DNA of 64,000 nucleotides from Peribacillus psychrosaccharolyticus ATCC 23296 (GTDB taxonomy: Bacteria > Bacillota > Bacilli > Bacillales > DSM-1321): NCBI RefSeq assembly GCF_000305495.1, contig NZ_AJTN02000183.1, positions 1 to 64,000 on the forward strand, read 5' to 3'. The notes below the pieces were generated by a model that worked only from the letters and a program-made list of their open reading frames with translations, searched no databases and was not told the DNA's origin. The translations under genes and the position numbers were made by a program. Shown in pieces: positions 40,929-49,719 of the stretch; position 1 is the first letter of the stretch, and the number at the start of each line of letters is the position of its first letter.

Positions 40929-42471
40929 TTTACTTATTGTCGATGATGAACCGATTATTTGCCGAGGGCTTACGTTAACCATACCGTGGAAGGATTATGG
41001 GATTAAAATAGCAGGTTCAGCTTACGATGGATCAGAAGCAATGGAAAAAATAACAGAATTACAAAATATTGATATCCTTATTACGGATGTCCAAATGCCT
41101 GTTGTAGATGGACTTGAACTAGCAGAGTGGATTAAAGATAATCATCCCCATATCTCAATTATTATGATTAGTGGGTATGATGAGTTTTCATATGCGAAAC
41201 AGGCGCTTCAATCAGGAGTTCAGGATTATCTTTTGAAGCCTGTCGTGGTAGATGAGCTTTTGCAAGTGATTACCAAAACAACAGAAAAAATAAAGGTACG
41301 GAGAAATTCAGAAATCAGTTCACAAAGAACAAGACTTGAAAATGCAATTTACCAACAGATTCTCGATACGCGTTTTGAGAAGACGGACCATTCAGGTGAA
41401 ATAGGGACAGAGGAAATTGTGATCTTTCCTTTTCTATCGCTAATCGATACGTCTATTCTTGCTATAGAAGAGATGAGTAAGGAGGAAGTGGTTTTATATA
41501 AGGAAATTTGGAAACAATCCATGGAACTATGTTTAAAAACCACCAGTTATGAAGCTGTATCAATTTATACTAACAAAAACATTTTTCTAACCTGTCTTAT
41601 CCAAAAAGATCCCATTTCTTTAGACCATTTCCGTTCGTTTCTTCAAAATTTCAGCTTTCATCCAGCTCTCTTCTTCGTTTTAAGCCATGGGGGAGTGAAA
41701 ATTAGTCATTTAAGAAAAGCATACGAACAATTAATTGAGAGTATTCGTTATCTCCCGTTAAGTGAAGGAAACGTAATCACCGTGAAAAATGCAGAACAAC
41801 CGGTTAAAAGAATAGATTCCAGCCAATCGATCAAGCAAATAATGACTGCCATAGATCAGGGGAATGAGAATATTGAAGGTAAAATTGACGAAATATTTTA
41901 TTATCTTTCAGAAAACCAAGCTGATTTGAAACAAACCATTCAGGTGTATACTGATATTTTACTGAATATCCTCAGTCGTTATGAAAAACTGTTTAATAGA
42001 AAATTCAAGGCGATGGATGAACAATTAAAGGAACAAATAGATGAAAGCCTGTATAACTCGAATGTTTCATTAAAAAGACTGTTCACCAAAAATTTAACAA
42101 AGATGTACAGTTATTTTGGTTTTAAACAATCCAACAACAGTGATTGGCTGATAAACAGAGCTGAACAGTATATTCAAACACATTATACTTCATTAATTAC
42201 AGCTCAAGAGGTTGCAGAACATATTCAAATTTCTCCAAACTACTTCAGTACATTATTTAAGCAAGGAACAGGAAGAAGTTTTAACGAATATATCAACCAG
42301 TTGCGAATTGGCAATGCAAAGATACTATTAGAAGAGACACTATTGAGGGTGAATGAAATAGCCGACAAGGTTGGTTATCAAGAATATAAATATTTTGTTG
42401 AAGTCTTTAAAAAGTTAACTAGTCTAACACCAACACAATATCGTAAGTTAGTTTCAAGTAAACAGTTTTAA
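40918..42471 (+). CDS. YesN-type response regulator with AraC DNA-binding domain
   Basis: A 517-residue regulator. The receiver domain (about 1-125) has acidic DDEP, the phospho-acceptor Asp in ILITDVQMP (about 57) and Lys in LLKPV. A long middle region follows and then two AraC-type helix-turn-helices (about 415-512; ITAQEVAEHIQISPNYFSTLFKQGTG and VNEIADKVGYQEYKYFVEVFKK). The start overlaps the kinase gene by 11 bases. It should activate the operon, perhaps through the repeats at 35938-35964. Confidence 0.92.
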   Translation: MTYNLLIVDDEPIICRGLTLTIPWKDYGIKIAGSAYDGSEAMEKITELQNIDILITDVQMPVVDGLELAEWIKDNHPHISIIMISGYDEFSYAKQALQSGVQDYLLKPVVVDELLQVITKTTEKIKVRRNSEISSQRTRLENAIYQQILDTRFEKTDHSGEIGTEEIVIFPFLSLIDTSILAIEEMSKEEVVLYKEIWKQSMELCLKTTSYEAVSIYTNKNIFLTCLIQKDPISLDHFRSFLQNFSFHPALFFVLSHGGVKISHLRKAYEQLIESIRYLPLSEGNVITVKNAEQPVKRIDSSQSIKQIMTAIDQGNENIEGKIDEIFYYLSENQADLKQTIQVYTDILLNILSRYEKLFNRKFKAMDEQLKEQIDESLYNSNVSLKRLFTKNLTKMYSYFGFKQSNNSDWLINRAEQYIQTHYTSLITAQEVAEHIQISPNYFSTLFKQGTGRSFNEYINQLRIGNAKILLEETLLRVNEIADKVGYQEYKYFVEVFKKLTSLTPTQYRKLVSSKQF

Positions 42472-42505
42472 AAAGCAATTTATTTAACCAAGAAGGAGCG
42501 GTATT

Positions 42506-43945
42506 ATGCAAACAAAAACGATAAACGTACCAGATGACTTTATCTTAGGGGCTGCTGTTTCAGCGTGGCAGACAGAAGGATGGTCAGGTAAGAAGGACTA
42601 TCAAGATTCTTTTTTAGACATGTGGTATAAAAACGATAAAAATGTATGGCATAAAGGTTATGGTCCAGCAGTAGCAACTGACTTTAAGAATCGGTATAAG
42701 GAAGATATCGGATATATGAAGGAAATAGGTTTAACCCATTTTAGGACGTCCATCAACTGGTCACGCTTTCTAACGGATTATGAAGAGGGAGTAGTTGACG
42801 AGGAATATGCAGCATACATAGATGACATGATTAATGAGCTTCTTAGAAATGGTGTAGAGCCAATGATTTGTCTTGAGCACTACGAGCTGCCTGCAGCGTT
42901 ATTCGAAAAGTATGGAGGCTGGGGTTCGAAGCATGTTGTTGAGTTGTTTAGTACATATGCCAAAAAAGTTTTTGAACGGTATGGTGACCGAGTGAAGCAC
43001 TGGTTTACATTTAATGAACCAATCGTGATTCAAACTCGAGTCTATTTAGATGCACTTCGTTATCCTTATGAACAGAACACAAAGAAATGGATGCAGTGGA
43101 ATCATCATAAAGTGCTGGCAACAGCAAAGGCTGTCCAGCTGTTTAAAGAAATGGGCCTTAAAGAAAAATATGGAGCAAAGATTGGGGTTATTTTAAATCC
43201 GGAAGTGACTTATGCCCGCTCATCAGCACCACATGATCAGGAAGCAGCAAGGATGTATGACTTGTTTTTCAACCGAATATTTCTTGATCCATCAATAAAA
43301 GGGGAGTATCCGCAGGAATTATTCGACTTAATGTCGAAACATGATATAACGTTTGAATATTCAAAAGAAGAGTTACAGATTATTCAAGACAATACTGTGG
43401 AGTATGTCGGGCTGAACTTATATTATCCGCATCGCATTCAAGCCCGTACAACGGCATGGAACGAAGCTATGCCGTTTCATCCAGAGTACTACTATGCCAA
43501 ATTCGATTTGCCAGGTAAAAAAATGAATCCGTACCGAGGATGGGAAATCTATCCGAAAATCATGTTTGATATGGCTATGCGTATGAAAAATGAATATGGG
43601 AATATCGAATGGTTCATTGCTGAAAACGGCATGGGAGTCGAAAATGAGCATCTGTTTAAGAATGAAGAAGGAATCATACAGGATGATTATCGAATCGATT
43701 TTATTGCAGAACATCTTAAGTGGCTGATTAAGGCGGTCGAAGAAGGAGCCAACTGTACGGGATACATGCTATGGGCTTTTTCCGATAATGTATCTCCAAT
43801 GAATGCGTTTAAAAATCGTTATGGATTAGTGGAAATTGATTTAGAAAACAATCGAAATCGAAACTTAAAAAAATCAGCTTACTGGTACAAAGAGATTATT
43901 GAAAACAAATCTTTTTTGGCTGAGGATGAAGATGTATTTAAATAA
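42506..43945 (+). CDS. GH1 glycosidase, probably 6-phospho-beta-glucosidase
   Basis: A 479-residue (beta/alpha)8 glycosidase of family GH1. The acid/base Glu171 is in FTFNEPIV and the nucleophile Glu373 in FIAENGMG. Near the C-terminus the sugar-binding segment reads DNVSPMNAFKNRYGLV: beta-glucosidases have NFEW there, while 6-phospho enzymes have a Ser in place of the Glu and RYG in place of RFG, as here. With the BglK-like kinase next door this favours a 6-phospho-beta-glucoside substrate. The N-terminus FILGAAVSAWQTEGW is typical. Cytoplasmic; ATG 42506 follows AAGGAGCGG. Confidence 0.9.
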   Translation: MQTKTINVPDDFILGAAVSAWQTEGWSGKKDYQDSFLDMWYKNDKNVWHKGYGPAVATDFKNRYKEDIGYMKEIGLTHFRTSINWSRFLTDYEEGVVDEEYAAYIDDMINELLRNGVEPMICLEHYELPAALFEKYGGWGSKHVVELFSTYAKKVFERYGDRVKHWFTFNEPIVIQTRVYLDALRYPYEQNTKKWMQWNHHKVLATAKAVQLFKEMGLKEKYGAKIGVILNPEVTYARSSAPHDQEAARMYDLFFNRIFLDPSIKGEYPQELFDLMSKHDITFEYSKEELQIIQDNTVEYVGLNLYYPHRIQARTTAWNEAMPFHPEYYYAKFDLPGKKMNPYRGWEIYPKIMFDMAMRMKNEYGNIEWFIAENGMGVENEHLFKNEEGIIQDDYRIDFIAEHLKWLIKAVEEGANCTGYMLWAFSDNVSPMNAFKNRYGLVEIDLENNRNRNLKKSAYWYKEIIENKSFLAEDEDVFK

Positions 43946-44036
43946 CCATGGGCTCTTCTCTTCGCTAAACTAATAGAAAATAACTTGAAGATTTTGAAGC
44001 GTATCTATCAAAATCAGCGGAAAATGGGGAGCATAC

Positions 44037-44924
44037 ATGAAAACTTTCTTAGCAATTGATATAGGAGGAACGTTTATTAAGTATGGGTTAGTCAATGAAC
44101 ATGCAGTAATCTTGGAGTCTGGCAGGGAAGCAGCGCCAAAAGAGCTTTCAGCATGCCTTGACCTGATTGACGACTTAGCTCAAAAATACCCACAATCTGA
44201 TGGAATAGCTGTCAGTTCTCCAGGAGCGGTAGGAGATGATGGAATTATTTATGGCTCCAGTGCTTTGCCATATCTTCATGGACCAAATATTAAAGAATTG
44301 TTAGAAGAAAAAATCAAAAAACCAATTTTTCTCGAAAATGATGCCAACTGCGCAGCGTATGCGGAGATTTGGAAAGGTGCAGCACAAGGAAAAAAAGACA
44401 TTATGGTTATCGTTATTGGTACGGGAATCGGTGGATCAATAATGAAGGAGGGTAAACTTCATAAAGGCTCTCAGCTCCATGGTGGTGAATTTGGTTATAT
44501 GCTTTTGGATAGCAGTAAAAATGGCAGGAATGACACCTGGAGCCGAAGAGCTTCTACGGCAGCTCTCATTAGAAGTGTAGCCGAAGTAAAGAAAGCAGCG
44601 CCTGATTCTCTAACAGGTGAACAAATCTTTACCATGGCTGAAGCCGGCGACCAAGACTGTATTCAAGCGCTAGAAGAATTTTATCATCTGCTGGCACTAG
44701 GGATTTATAATCTGCAATATGTGTATGACCCTGAAATTATTCTCATAGGCGGCGGAATTAGTGCCCGAGAAGAACTCATTACAATGATTGATGACAAACT
44801 TAATGACATTTTAACCGGTATACCTGATGCCAGAATTAAACCTCGGATAGCAGCCTGTCACTTCCGTCAGAACGCAAATTTGGTCGGCGCTGTGTATGGA
44901 TTTATGGTTGAGAATATTCGTTGA
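44037..44924 (+). CDS. ROK-family sugar kinase, BglK-like
   Basis: A 295-residue sugar kinase. ATP-binding DIGGTFIKYGLV, sugar-binding LENDANCAAYAE and VIGTGIGGSI are intact. It lacks the ROK zinc motif CxCGxxGCxE; instead it has HGGEFGYMLLDSSK, which resembles Klebsiella BglK (GEFGYMF), a beta-glucoside kinase. It would phosphorylate imported cellobiose or gentiobiose at C6 of the nonreducing glucose, or act as a glucokinase. Last gene of the sugar operon, 91 bases after the GH1 gene. ATG 44037 has weak GGGGAGC upstream. Confidence 0.9.
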   Translation: MKTFLAIDIGGTFIKYGLVNEHAVILESGREAAPKELSACLDLIDDLAQKYPQSDGIAVSSPGAVGDDGIIYGSSALPYLHGPNIKELLEEKIKKPIFLENDANCAAYAEIWKGAAQGKKDIMVIVIGTGIGGSIMKEGKLHKGSQLHGGEFGYMLLDSSKNGRNDTWSRRASTAALIRSVAEVKKAAPDSLTGEQIFTMAEAGDQDCIQALEEFYHLLALGIYNLQYVYDPEIILIGGGISAREELITMIDDKLNDILTGIPDARIKPRIAACHFRQNANLVGAVYGFMVENIR

Positions 44925-44933
44925 ATCAGAAAA

Positions 44934-44967
44934 GAGACAAATTCTTAGCGGATTTGTCTGTTTTTAT
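44934..44967 (+). terminator. Terminator of the sugar operon
   Basis: AGACAAAT (44935-44942) pairs with ATTTGTCT (44952-44959), followed by GTTTTTA. Confidence 0.8.
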
Positions 44968-45070
44968 TGGAACAGCGGATTTTGTTTATTTTGAAGTGGA
45001 CCCATATCGAAGAATACACAGTTGTGGAGAAATCCTATTATTCACTTATGACCTTAGTTAAAAGAGAGTA

Positions 45071-46840
45071 CTATTTAACCAAACTATATTTATTAATCTT
45101 ATTATATAGGGTATTCCGGCTTATTTTTAAGATAGTTGCTGCTTTGCTGATGTTCCATTCAACCGACTGTAGGACTTGTTCGATGGCAGCTATTTCTGTG
45201 TTAATAAGTGAATTATGCTTTAGTTGTTCAACGACCAAACTATTTGATTCTTGTTCATATCCATGTTCAAATTGTAAATCGGATCCCTGTATCTCATTAT
45301 TTTCTGTATAAAAAGATGCTTGCATTAGTACGCTATTGAGCTCCCTTATGTTCCCAGGCCAATGGTAAGAATGGAGTAATTGCTTTGCTTCTTCAGATAA
45401 ACGAATGGATGGATTATCTAATCTTGATAGTAAATGTTCTGTAAGCTCTATTATGTCACTTCTTTGGCGAAGAGGAGGAAGAGTTATAAACAGCCCTTTC
45501 AAACGGTAATATAAATCCTCTCTAAACCGTCCTGCATGAACTTCCTCAAATAAATTTTTGTTAGTTGCCGTAAGCACTCTAACATCGATAGATTTGCCTG
45601 ATAAGGCGCCTATTCGAGTCACTACTTTATCTTGTAAAACGCGCAGTAAAGCAGATTGAGCCTTTAGTGACATATCACCAATTTCATCAAGGAATATTGT
45701 TCCACCATGTGCAGCCTCGAATTTCCCAGGTACCCCTTCCCGATTAGCACCGGTAAAAGCCCCTCCTTCGTATCCAAATAGCTCACTTTCGATTAAACTT
45801 TCAGGAATAGCACTACAATTCACTGCTATAAAGGGCTTTGTGGAACGTGGACCAGCTGTATGCAGTGATTGCGCAATTAATTCCTTACCTGTTCCACTCT
45901 CACCATAAATAATAACGGGATAGGTAGATAAGGCAGCTTTCTGAATGATTTTTTTTACGTTTTCTATTTTTTTACAGGAACCGATAATATCAGAAATTGT
46001 ATAAAGAGCAATACCTTGAGGCTTCATTTTATTGGTTTTATGTAAAGAGACTACTGATCTAACTGTTTTATTAGTTTGATCGGATATTACATCGACAGAA
46101 TAACCATGCTTATTATGAAACTCATTCCCAATACAATTTTCACCAAAAAGGAGGCGTGCAGTTTGGTTTGCTCGAATGATTTTTTTTTCATGATCCAGTG
46201 AAAGAAGTGGAAATGTGCATAAATTTGCGGTGAGTTCAATTTCCTTTATCGCTAATAGGCTTTCATGATTTGTATGTGTCAATAAAAGACGGTTCTGTAT
46301 TGCTTCAGCTGCAATGCTCACTAATGAAATCATAAATGGGTTATATAACTCTTTTTTGGCACTGATATTAATGGCACCAATAAATTCTCCAGTGGGTGAA
46401 TAGATGGGACTTGCTGCACATGTAAGGTAGTGGTTTTTAACAAAGAAGTGGTGTTCTGCGTGGGTAAAGATGGGCTTTTTTTCATATATCGCTAATCCTA
46501 TTGCATTGGTTCCCTTTATTTCTTCAGACCAATTAGACCCAATGGACATGTAGTCAGGGGAATCGCCAATATCTAATTTCCCTACTTTATGAATAATCGT
46601 CCCGTTGCGGTCAACAATAACCGTCACATGCCCATTTGAATGATTGACAGGGTAGAGTTTTTCTAAGATTGAGGCGGTCTGTTTTATCAAAAATTCATTC
46701 TCTTTTAAAACCACTTGTAAATCCTTGCCCGTTAATAAGAGATTATTAATAGGACCAGTGGATAAAAGCCCAAAGTTTTGACAGCGCTTCCAAGATTGGT
46801 CGATTAACTCTGTTTGATCCGAAAGATTGACGGATGACAT
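45071..46840 (-). CDS. AcoR-like sigma-54-dependent transcription activator
   Basis: A 589-residue enhancer-binding protein. The N-terminal GAF-like sensor (about 60-190) has GSNWSEEIKGTNAIGLA and LTCAASPIYSPTGEFIGAINIS, as in AcoR. A PAS-like segment follows. The AAA+ domain (about 290-510) has Walker A GESGTGKE, the sigma-54 contact loop GAFTGA and Walker B GGTIFLDEIGD. A Fis-type helix-turn-helix ends the protein (ISKAATILKISRNTLYNKI). It is divergent from the formaldehyde dehydrogenase gene, which has a -24/-12 promoter, so that gene is its likely target. Confidence 0.94.
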   Translation of the reverse strand: MSSVNLSDQTELIDQSWKRCQNFGLLSTGPINNLLLTGKDLQVVLKENEFLIKQTASILEKLYPVNHSNGHVTVIVDRNGTIIHKVGKLDIGDSPDYMSIGSNWSEEIKGTNAIGLAIYEKKPIFTHAEHHFFVKNHYLTCAASPIYSPTGEFIGAINISAKKELYNPFMISLVSIAAEAIQNRLLLTHTNHESLLAIKEIELTANLCTFPLLSLDHEKKIIRANQTARLLFGENCIGNEFHNKHGYSVDVISDQTNKTVRSVVSLHKTNKMKPQGIALYTISDIIGSCKKIENVKKIIQKAALSTYPVIIYGESGTGKELIAQSLHTAGPRSTKPFIAVNCSAIPESLIESELFGYEGGAFTGANREGVPGKFEAAHGGTIFLDEIGDMSLKAQSALLRVLQDKVVTRIGALSGKSIDVRVLTATNKNLFEEVHAGRFREDLYYRLKGLFITLPPLRQRSDIIELTEHLLSRLDNPSIRLSEEAKQLLHSYHWPGNIRELNSVLMQASFYTENNEIQGSDLQFEHGYEQESNSLVVEQLKHNSLINTEIAAIEQVLQSVEWNISKAATILKISRNTLYNKINKYSLVK

Positions 46841-46929
46841 CTAACCCCTCCTCATTTACTGCTATAAAAACCTGTATAAATAAATATTATAATATATATC
46901 TGATTTTTTCAAATAATGTAAATATTAAT

Positions 46930-46946
46930 TGTGCGGAAATAGGACA
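46930..46946. promoter_or_regulatory. Possible upstream activator site
   Basis: TGTGCGGAAATAGGACA has the partial dyad TGTNC-N7-GNACA and lies 64 bases upstream of the -24 element, a normal distance for a sigma-54 activator site. Weak dyad; inference. Confidence 0.35.
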
Positions 46947-47009
46947 AATAGTGTTCATATTTTGAGCAATACCTTTTTTGTTACCACCAATCGGTTAGGG
47001 ATTTATAAC

Positions 47010-47025
47010 TGGCATAGAAATTGCA
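47010..47025 (+). promoter_or_regulatory. Sigma-54 (SigL) -24/-12 promoter
   Basis: TGGCATAGAAATTGCA matches TGGCAC-N5-TTGCW with one change; GG and GC are exactly 10 bases apart. Transcription would start near 47036, 34 bases before the dehydrogenase ATG. Confidence 0.88.
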
Positions 47026-47069
47026 TATTAATAGGTTGTATGAACTATATTAATAGGGGGGATTTTAAG

Positions 47070-48284
47070 ATGGCAGGTAACAGAGCAGTAGCGTACATGG
47101 AGCCAGGTAAGGTAGAGGTAATTGATATTGGTTATCCAGATTTAGTTTTAAGAGATGGTCCTGGAGTTAATCCATTAAATGTTGGTCGTAAATGCAACCA
47201 TGGTGTTGTCTTGAAGGTTGTGACAACAAATATTTGTGGCAGCGATCAACATATGGTGAGGGGGAGAACAACTGCTCCATCGGGCCTTGTCCTCGGCCAT
47301 GAAATTACAGGTGAAGTGATTGAGGTTGGAAGTGACGTAGAATTCATTAAGAAAGGGGATCTGGTATCTGTCCCATTTAATATTGCATGTGGACGCTGCC
47401 GAAGTTGTAAGGAGCGTGACACGCATATCTGTGAAAATGTTAATCCTGACCGTCCTGGTTCAGCTTATGGTTATGTAGATATGGGTGGATGGGTAGGAGG
47501 ACAGTCTGAATATGTTATGGTGCCTTATGCTGATTTTCAATTATTGAAATTCCCAGATAAGGAACAAGCAATGGAAAAAATAACAGACTTAACCATGCTA
47601 TCTGACATATTTCCTACAGGCTATCATGGAGCCGTAAGTGCAGGTGTTAAGCCAGGGTCAACTGTTTATATTGCTGGTGCAGGCCCAGTTGGATTAGCTG
47701 CCGCACATTCCGCCCAGTTACTAGGTGCTGCAGTTGTCATTGTTGGTGACTTAAACGGTGAACGACTTGCGCAAGCTAGAAGCTTTGGATGTGAAACGGT
47801 GAATCTTCGTGAACATCCAGATTTAGGTGAACAGATTGATCAACTGTTAGGTGTTCCAGAAGTAGATTGCGCAGTAGATTGTGTAGGTTTCGAAGCATCT
47901 GGACATGGTTCGAATGCTGGAGAAGCACCTGCGACCGTATTAAATTCAATCATGGAAGTGACACGTGCTGGCGGACGTCTGGGTATTCCAGGTCTTTATG
48001 TAACAGGTGATCCAGGAGGCATTGATGAGGATGCGAAAATTGGTACGTTGAAGGTACGTCTAGGATTGGGTTGGGCGAAGGCACATACATTTGTCACAGG
48101 ACAAACACCAGTAATGAAGTATCATCGGGACTTGATGGCAGCTATTTTAAGTGGAAGAGCACAGATAGCAAAGGCAGTGAATGCAACAGTTATTTCCATT
48201 GATGATGCTCCAAGGGGCTATCAAGAATTTGATCAAGGTGCCGCAAGAAAGTATGTTATTGACCCTCATGGGCTTGTAAAATGA
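47070..48284 (+). CDS. fdhA: Zinc-dependent, glutathione-independent formaldehyde dehydrogenase (FdhA type)
   Basis: A 404-residue medium-chain zinc dehydrogenase. Catalytic zinc ligand Cys in TTNICGSDQHMVRG, GHEITGEVIEVG, and the structural zinc cysteines CGRCRSCKERDTHIC; NAD fold VYIAGAGPVGLAAAHSA. The length and the insert VDCVGFEASGHGSNAGEAPATVLN match Pseudomonas FdhA, which oxidises formaldehyde to formate with bound NAD (or dismutates aldehydes). ATG 47070 has AGGGGGG upstream. Expression should need SigL and the divergent AcoR-like activator. Confidence 0.93.
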   Translation: MAGNRAVAYMEPGKVEVIDIGYPDLVLRDGPGVNPLNVGRKCNHGVVLKVVTTNICGSDQHMVRGRTTAPSGLVLGHEITGEVIEVGSDVEFIKKGDLVSVPFNIACGRCRSCKERDTHICENVNPDRPGSAYGYVDMGGWVGGQSEYVMVPYADFQLLKFPDKEQAMEKITDLTMLSDIFPTGYHGAVSAGVKPGSTVYIAGAGPVGLAAAHSAQLLGAAVVIVGDLNGERLAQARSFGCETVNLREHPDLGEQIDQLLGVPEVDCAVDCVGFEASGHGSNAGEAPATVLNSIMEVTRAGGRLGIPGLYVTGDPGGIDEDAKIGTLKVRLGLGWAKAHTFVTGQTPVMKYHRDLMAAILSGRAQIAKAVNATVISIDDAPRGYQEFDQGAARKYVIDPHGLVK

Positions 48285-48342
48285 TATTGGATTCAAGGCT
48301 GTTGCTTTGCTGTTGAATCTCTTAATGTTTTAAAAATAAAAA

Positions 48343-48377
48343 ATCGTGAGAAGATAAAAATTCTCATGGTTTTTTTG
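48343..48377 (+). terminator. Terminator after fdhA
   Basis: GTGAGAA pairs with TTCTCAT across GATAAAAA, followed by GGTTTTTTT. Confidence 0.7.
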
Positions 48378-48543
48378 TTCTGTAATCTACCAGTGATGAG
48401 GAAAAATACGGAATCACAGCCAATCACAGTACAGCATCAATAGAAAATTACTTTGAGCATTTTTAACTAATTTTAGATGGGTATATTTTATTAGTTAATT
48501 CGTTTTTTTATTGTAAAAATAATCAAAACGTAGTAGGCTTAAT

Positions 48544-48558
48544 TGAGAATGATAATCA
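48544..48558. promoter_or_regulatory. Candidate Fur box
   Basis: TGAGAATGATAATCA matches the Bacillus Fur 7-1-7 site TGATAATNATTATCA at 12 of 14 fixed positions, 31 bases before the reductase ATG. The rest of the 48378-48589 gap shows nothing else. Confidence 0.65.
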
Positions 48559-48589
48559 GGTGTAACAATTCACTAAGGGGTGAATCTGG

Positions 48590-49639
48590 ATGAAACAGCA
48601 CGATTTATTTGATGTAACCGTGATCGGAGGAGGGCCGGCTGGTCTTTACTCGACTTTTTATAGTGGACTTAGAGAGATGAAAACAAAACTTATTGAGTAT
48701 CAGCCTCACTTAGGCGGTAAAATCCATGTCTATCCTGAGAAAATGATTTGGGATGTAGGCGGGCTGACACCAATGCCTGGAGCCAAGCTGATTGAGCAGC
48801 TTATCGAACAGGGGTTGACCTTTAATCCTGAAGTGGTTTTGAATGAAAAAATAATAAATATTGAACAAGATGAAGAAGGAATCTTTCTTTTACATAGTGC
48901 TTCTGGTCAAGTGCATTTTTCGAAAACGGTCATTATGGCCATTGGCGGAGGAATCTTAAATCCTCAAAAGCTCGAAATCGAAGGGGCAGAGAGATTTGAG
49001 ATTACCAACCTGAATTATACGGTGAAATCTTTAAAACAATTTAAAGATAAAACGGTAATTATTTCTGGTGGAGGAAATGCAGCAATTGACTGGGCAAATG
49101 AATTAGAATCTATAGCTAAAAAAGTGTATGTAACCTATAGAAAAGAAGCTCTGGCAGGTCATGAAGCACAGGCAACAAAATTAATGAACAGTTCTGCGAG
49201 CTGCCTATTCCAAACGTCTATTACCAAACTAATCGCAAGTCCCAACCACGAAGTAATCGAACATGTTGAGCTTACGAATCATCAAACAGGTGAGGTCTCA
49301 TATTTACCAATTGATGAAGTCATTATTAATCATGGATACGAGCATGATTCAACCTTACTTGAAAATAGTGATCTAGGCATTACCCGTGTAGATAATTATT
49401 ACATTAAAGGAAACTCGACTAGTGAATCCTCGATTGATGGACTTTATGCTGCTGGTGATATTTTAATGCATGAAGGAAAAGTACATTTAATAGCAGGTGC
49501 TTTTCAAGATGCCGCAAATGCTGTAAATAAGGCAAAACAATATATTCAGCCTGACGCTACTAAAGCAGGAATGGTTTCTTCACATAATGAAGTCTTTAAG
49601 AAGCGGAATAAAGAATTAGTGAAGCAAATGATGCAATAG
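48590..49639 (+). CDS. Ferredoxin/flavodoxin-NADP reductase (thioredoxin-reductase-like)
   Basis: A 349-residue flavoprotein with FAD motif VIGGGPAGLYSTFYSGL, NADP motif VIISGGGNAAIDWANEL and the C-terminal FAD segment DGLYAAGDILMHEGKVHLIAGAFQDAANAVNKAK. It lacks the CxxC of thioredoxin reductases, so it belongs to the YumC/YcgT reductase group. A Fur box upstream matches B. subtilis ycgT, which is Fur-controlled, and suggests a role in iron limitation (for example reducing ferredoxin or siderophore iron). ATG 48590 follows AAGGGGTG. Confidence 0.92.
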   Translation: MKQHDLFDVTVIGGGPAGLYSTFYSGLREMKTKLIEYQPHLGGKIHVYPEKMIWDVGGLTPMPGAKLIEQLIEQGLTFNPEVVLNEKIINIEQDEEGIFLLHSASGQVHFSKTVIMAIGGGILNPQKLEIEGAERFEITNLNYTVKSLKQFKDKTVIISGGGNAAIDWANELESIAKKVYVTYRKEALAGHEAQATKLMNSSASCLFQTSITKLIASPNHEVIEHVELTNHQTGEVSYLPIDEVIINHGYEHDSTLLENSDLGITRVDNYYIKGNSTSESSIDGLYAAGDILMHEGKVHLIAGAFQDAANAVNKAKQYIQPDATKAGMVSSHNEVFKKRNKELVKQMMQ

Positions 49640-49719
49640 CAGCCACCTTGGCTGAACACCCCTTCTGTAGTATGATTTAACTACCATATATTAGGTTTCT
49701 CTTCGGAGGGGTGTGGAAT

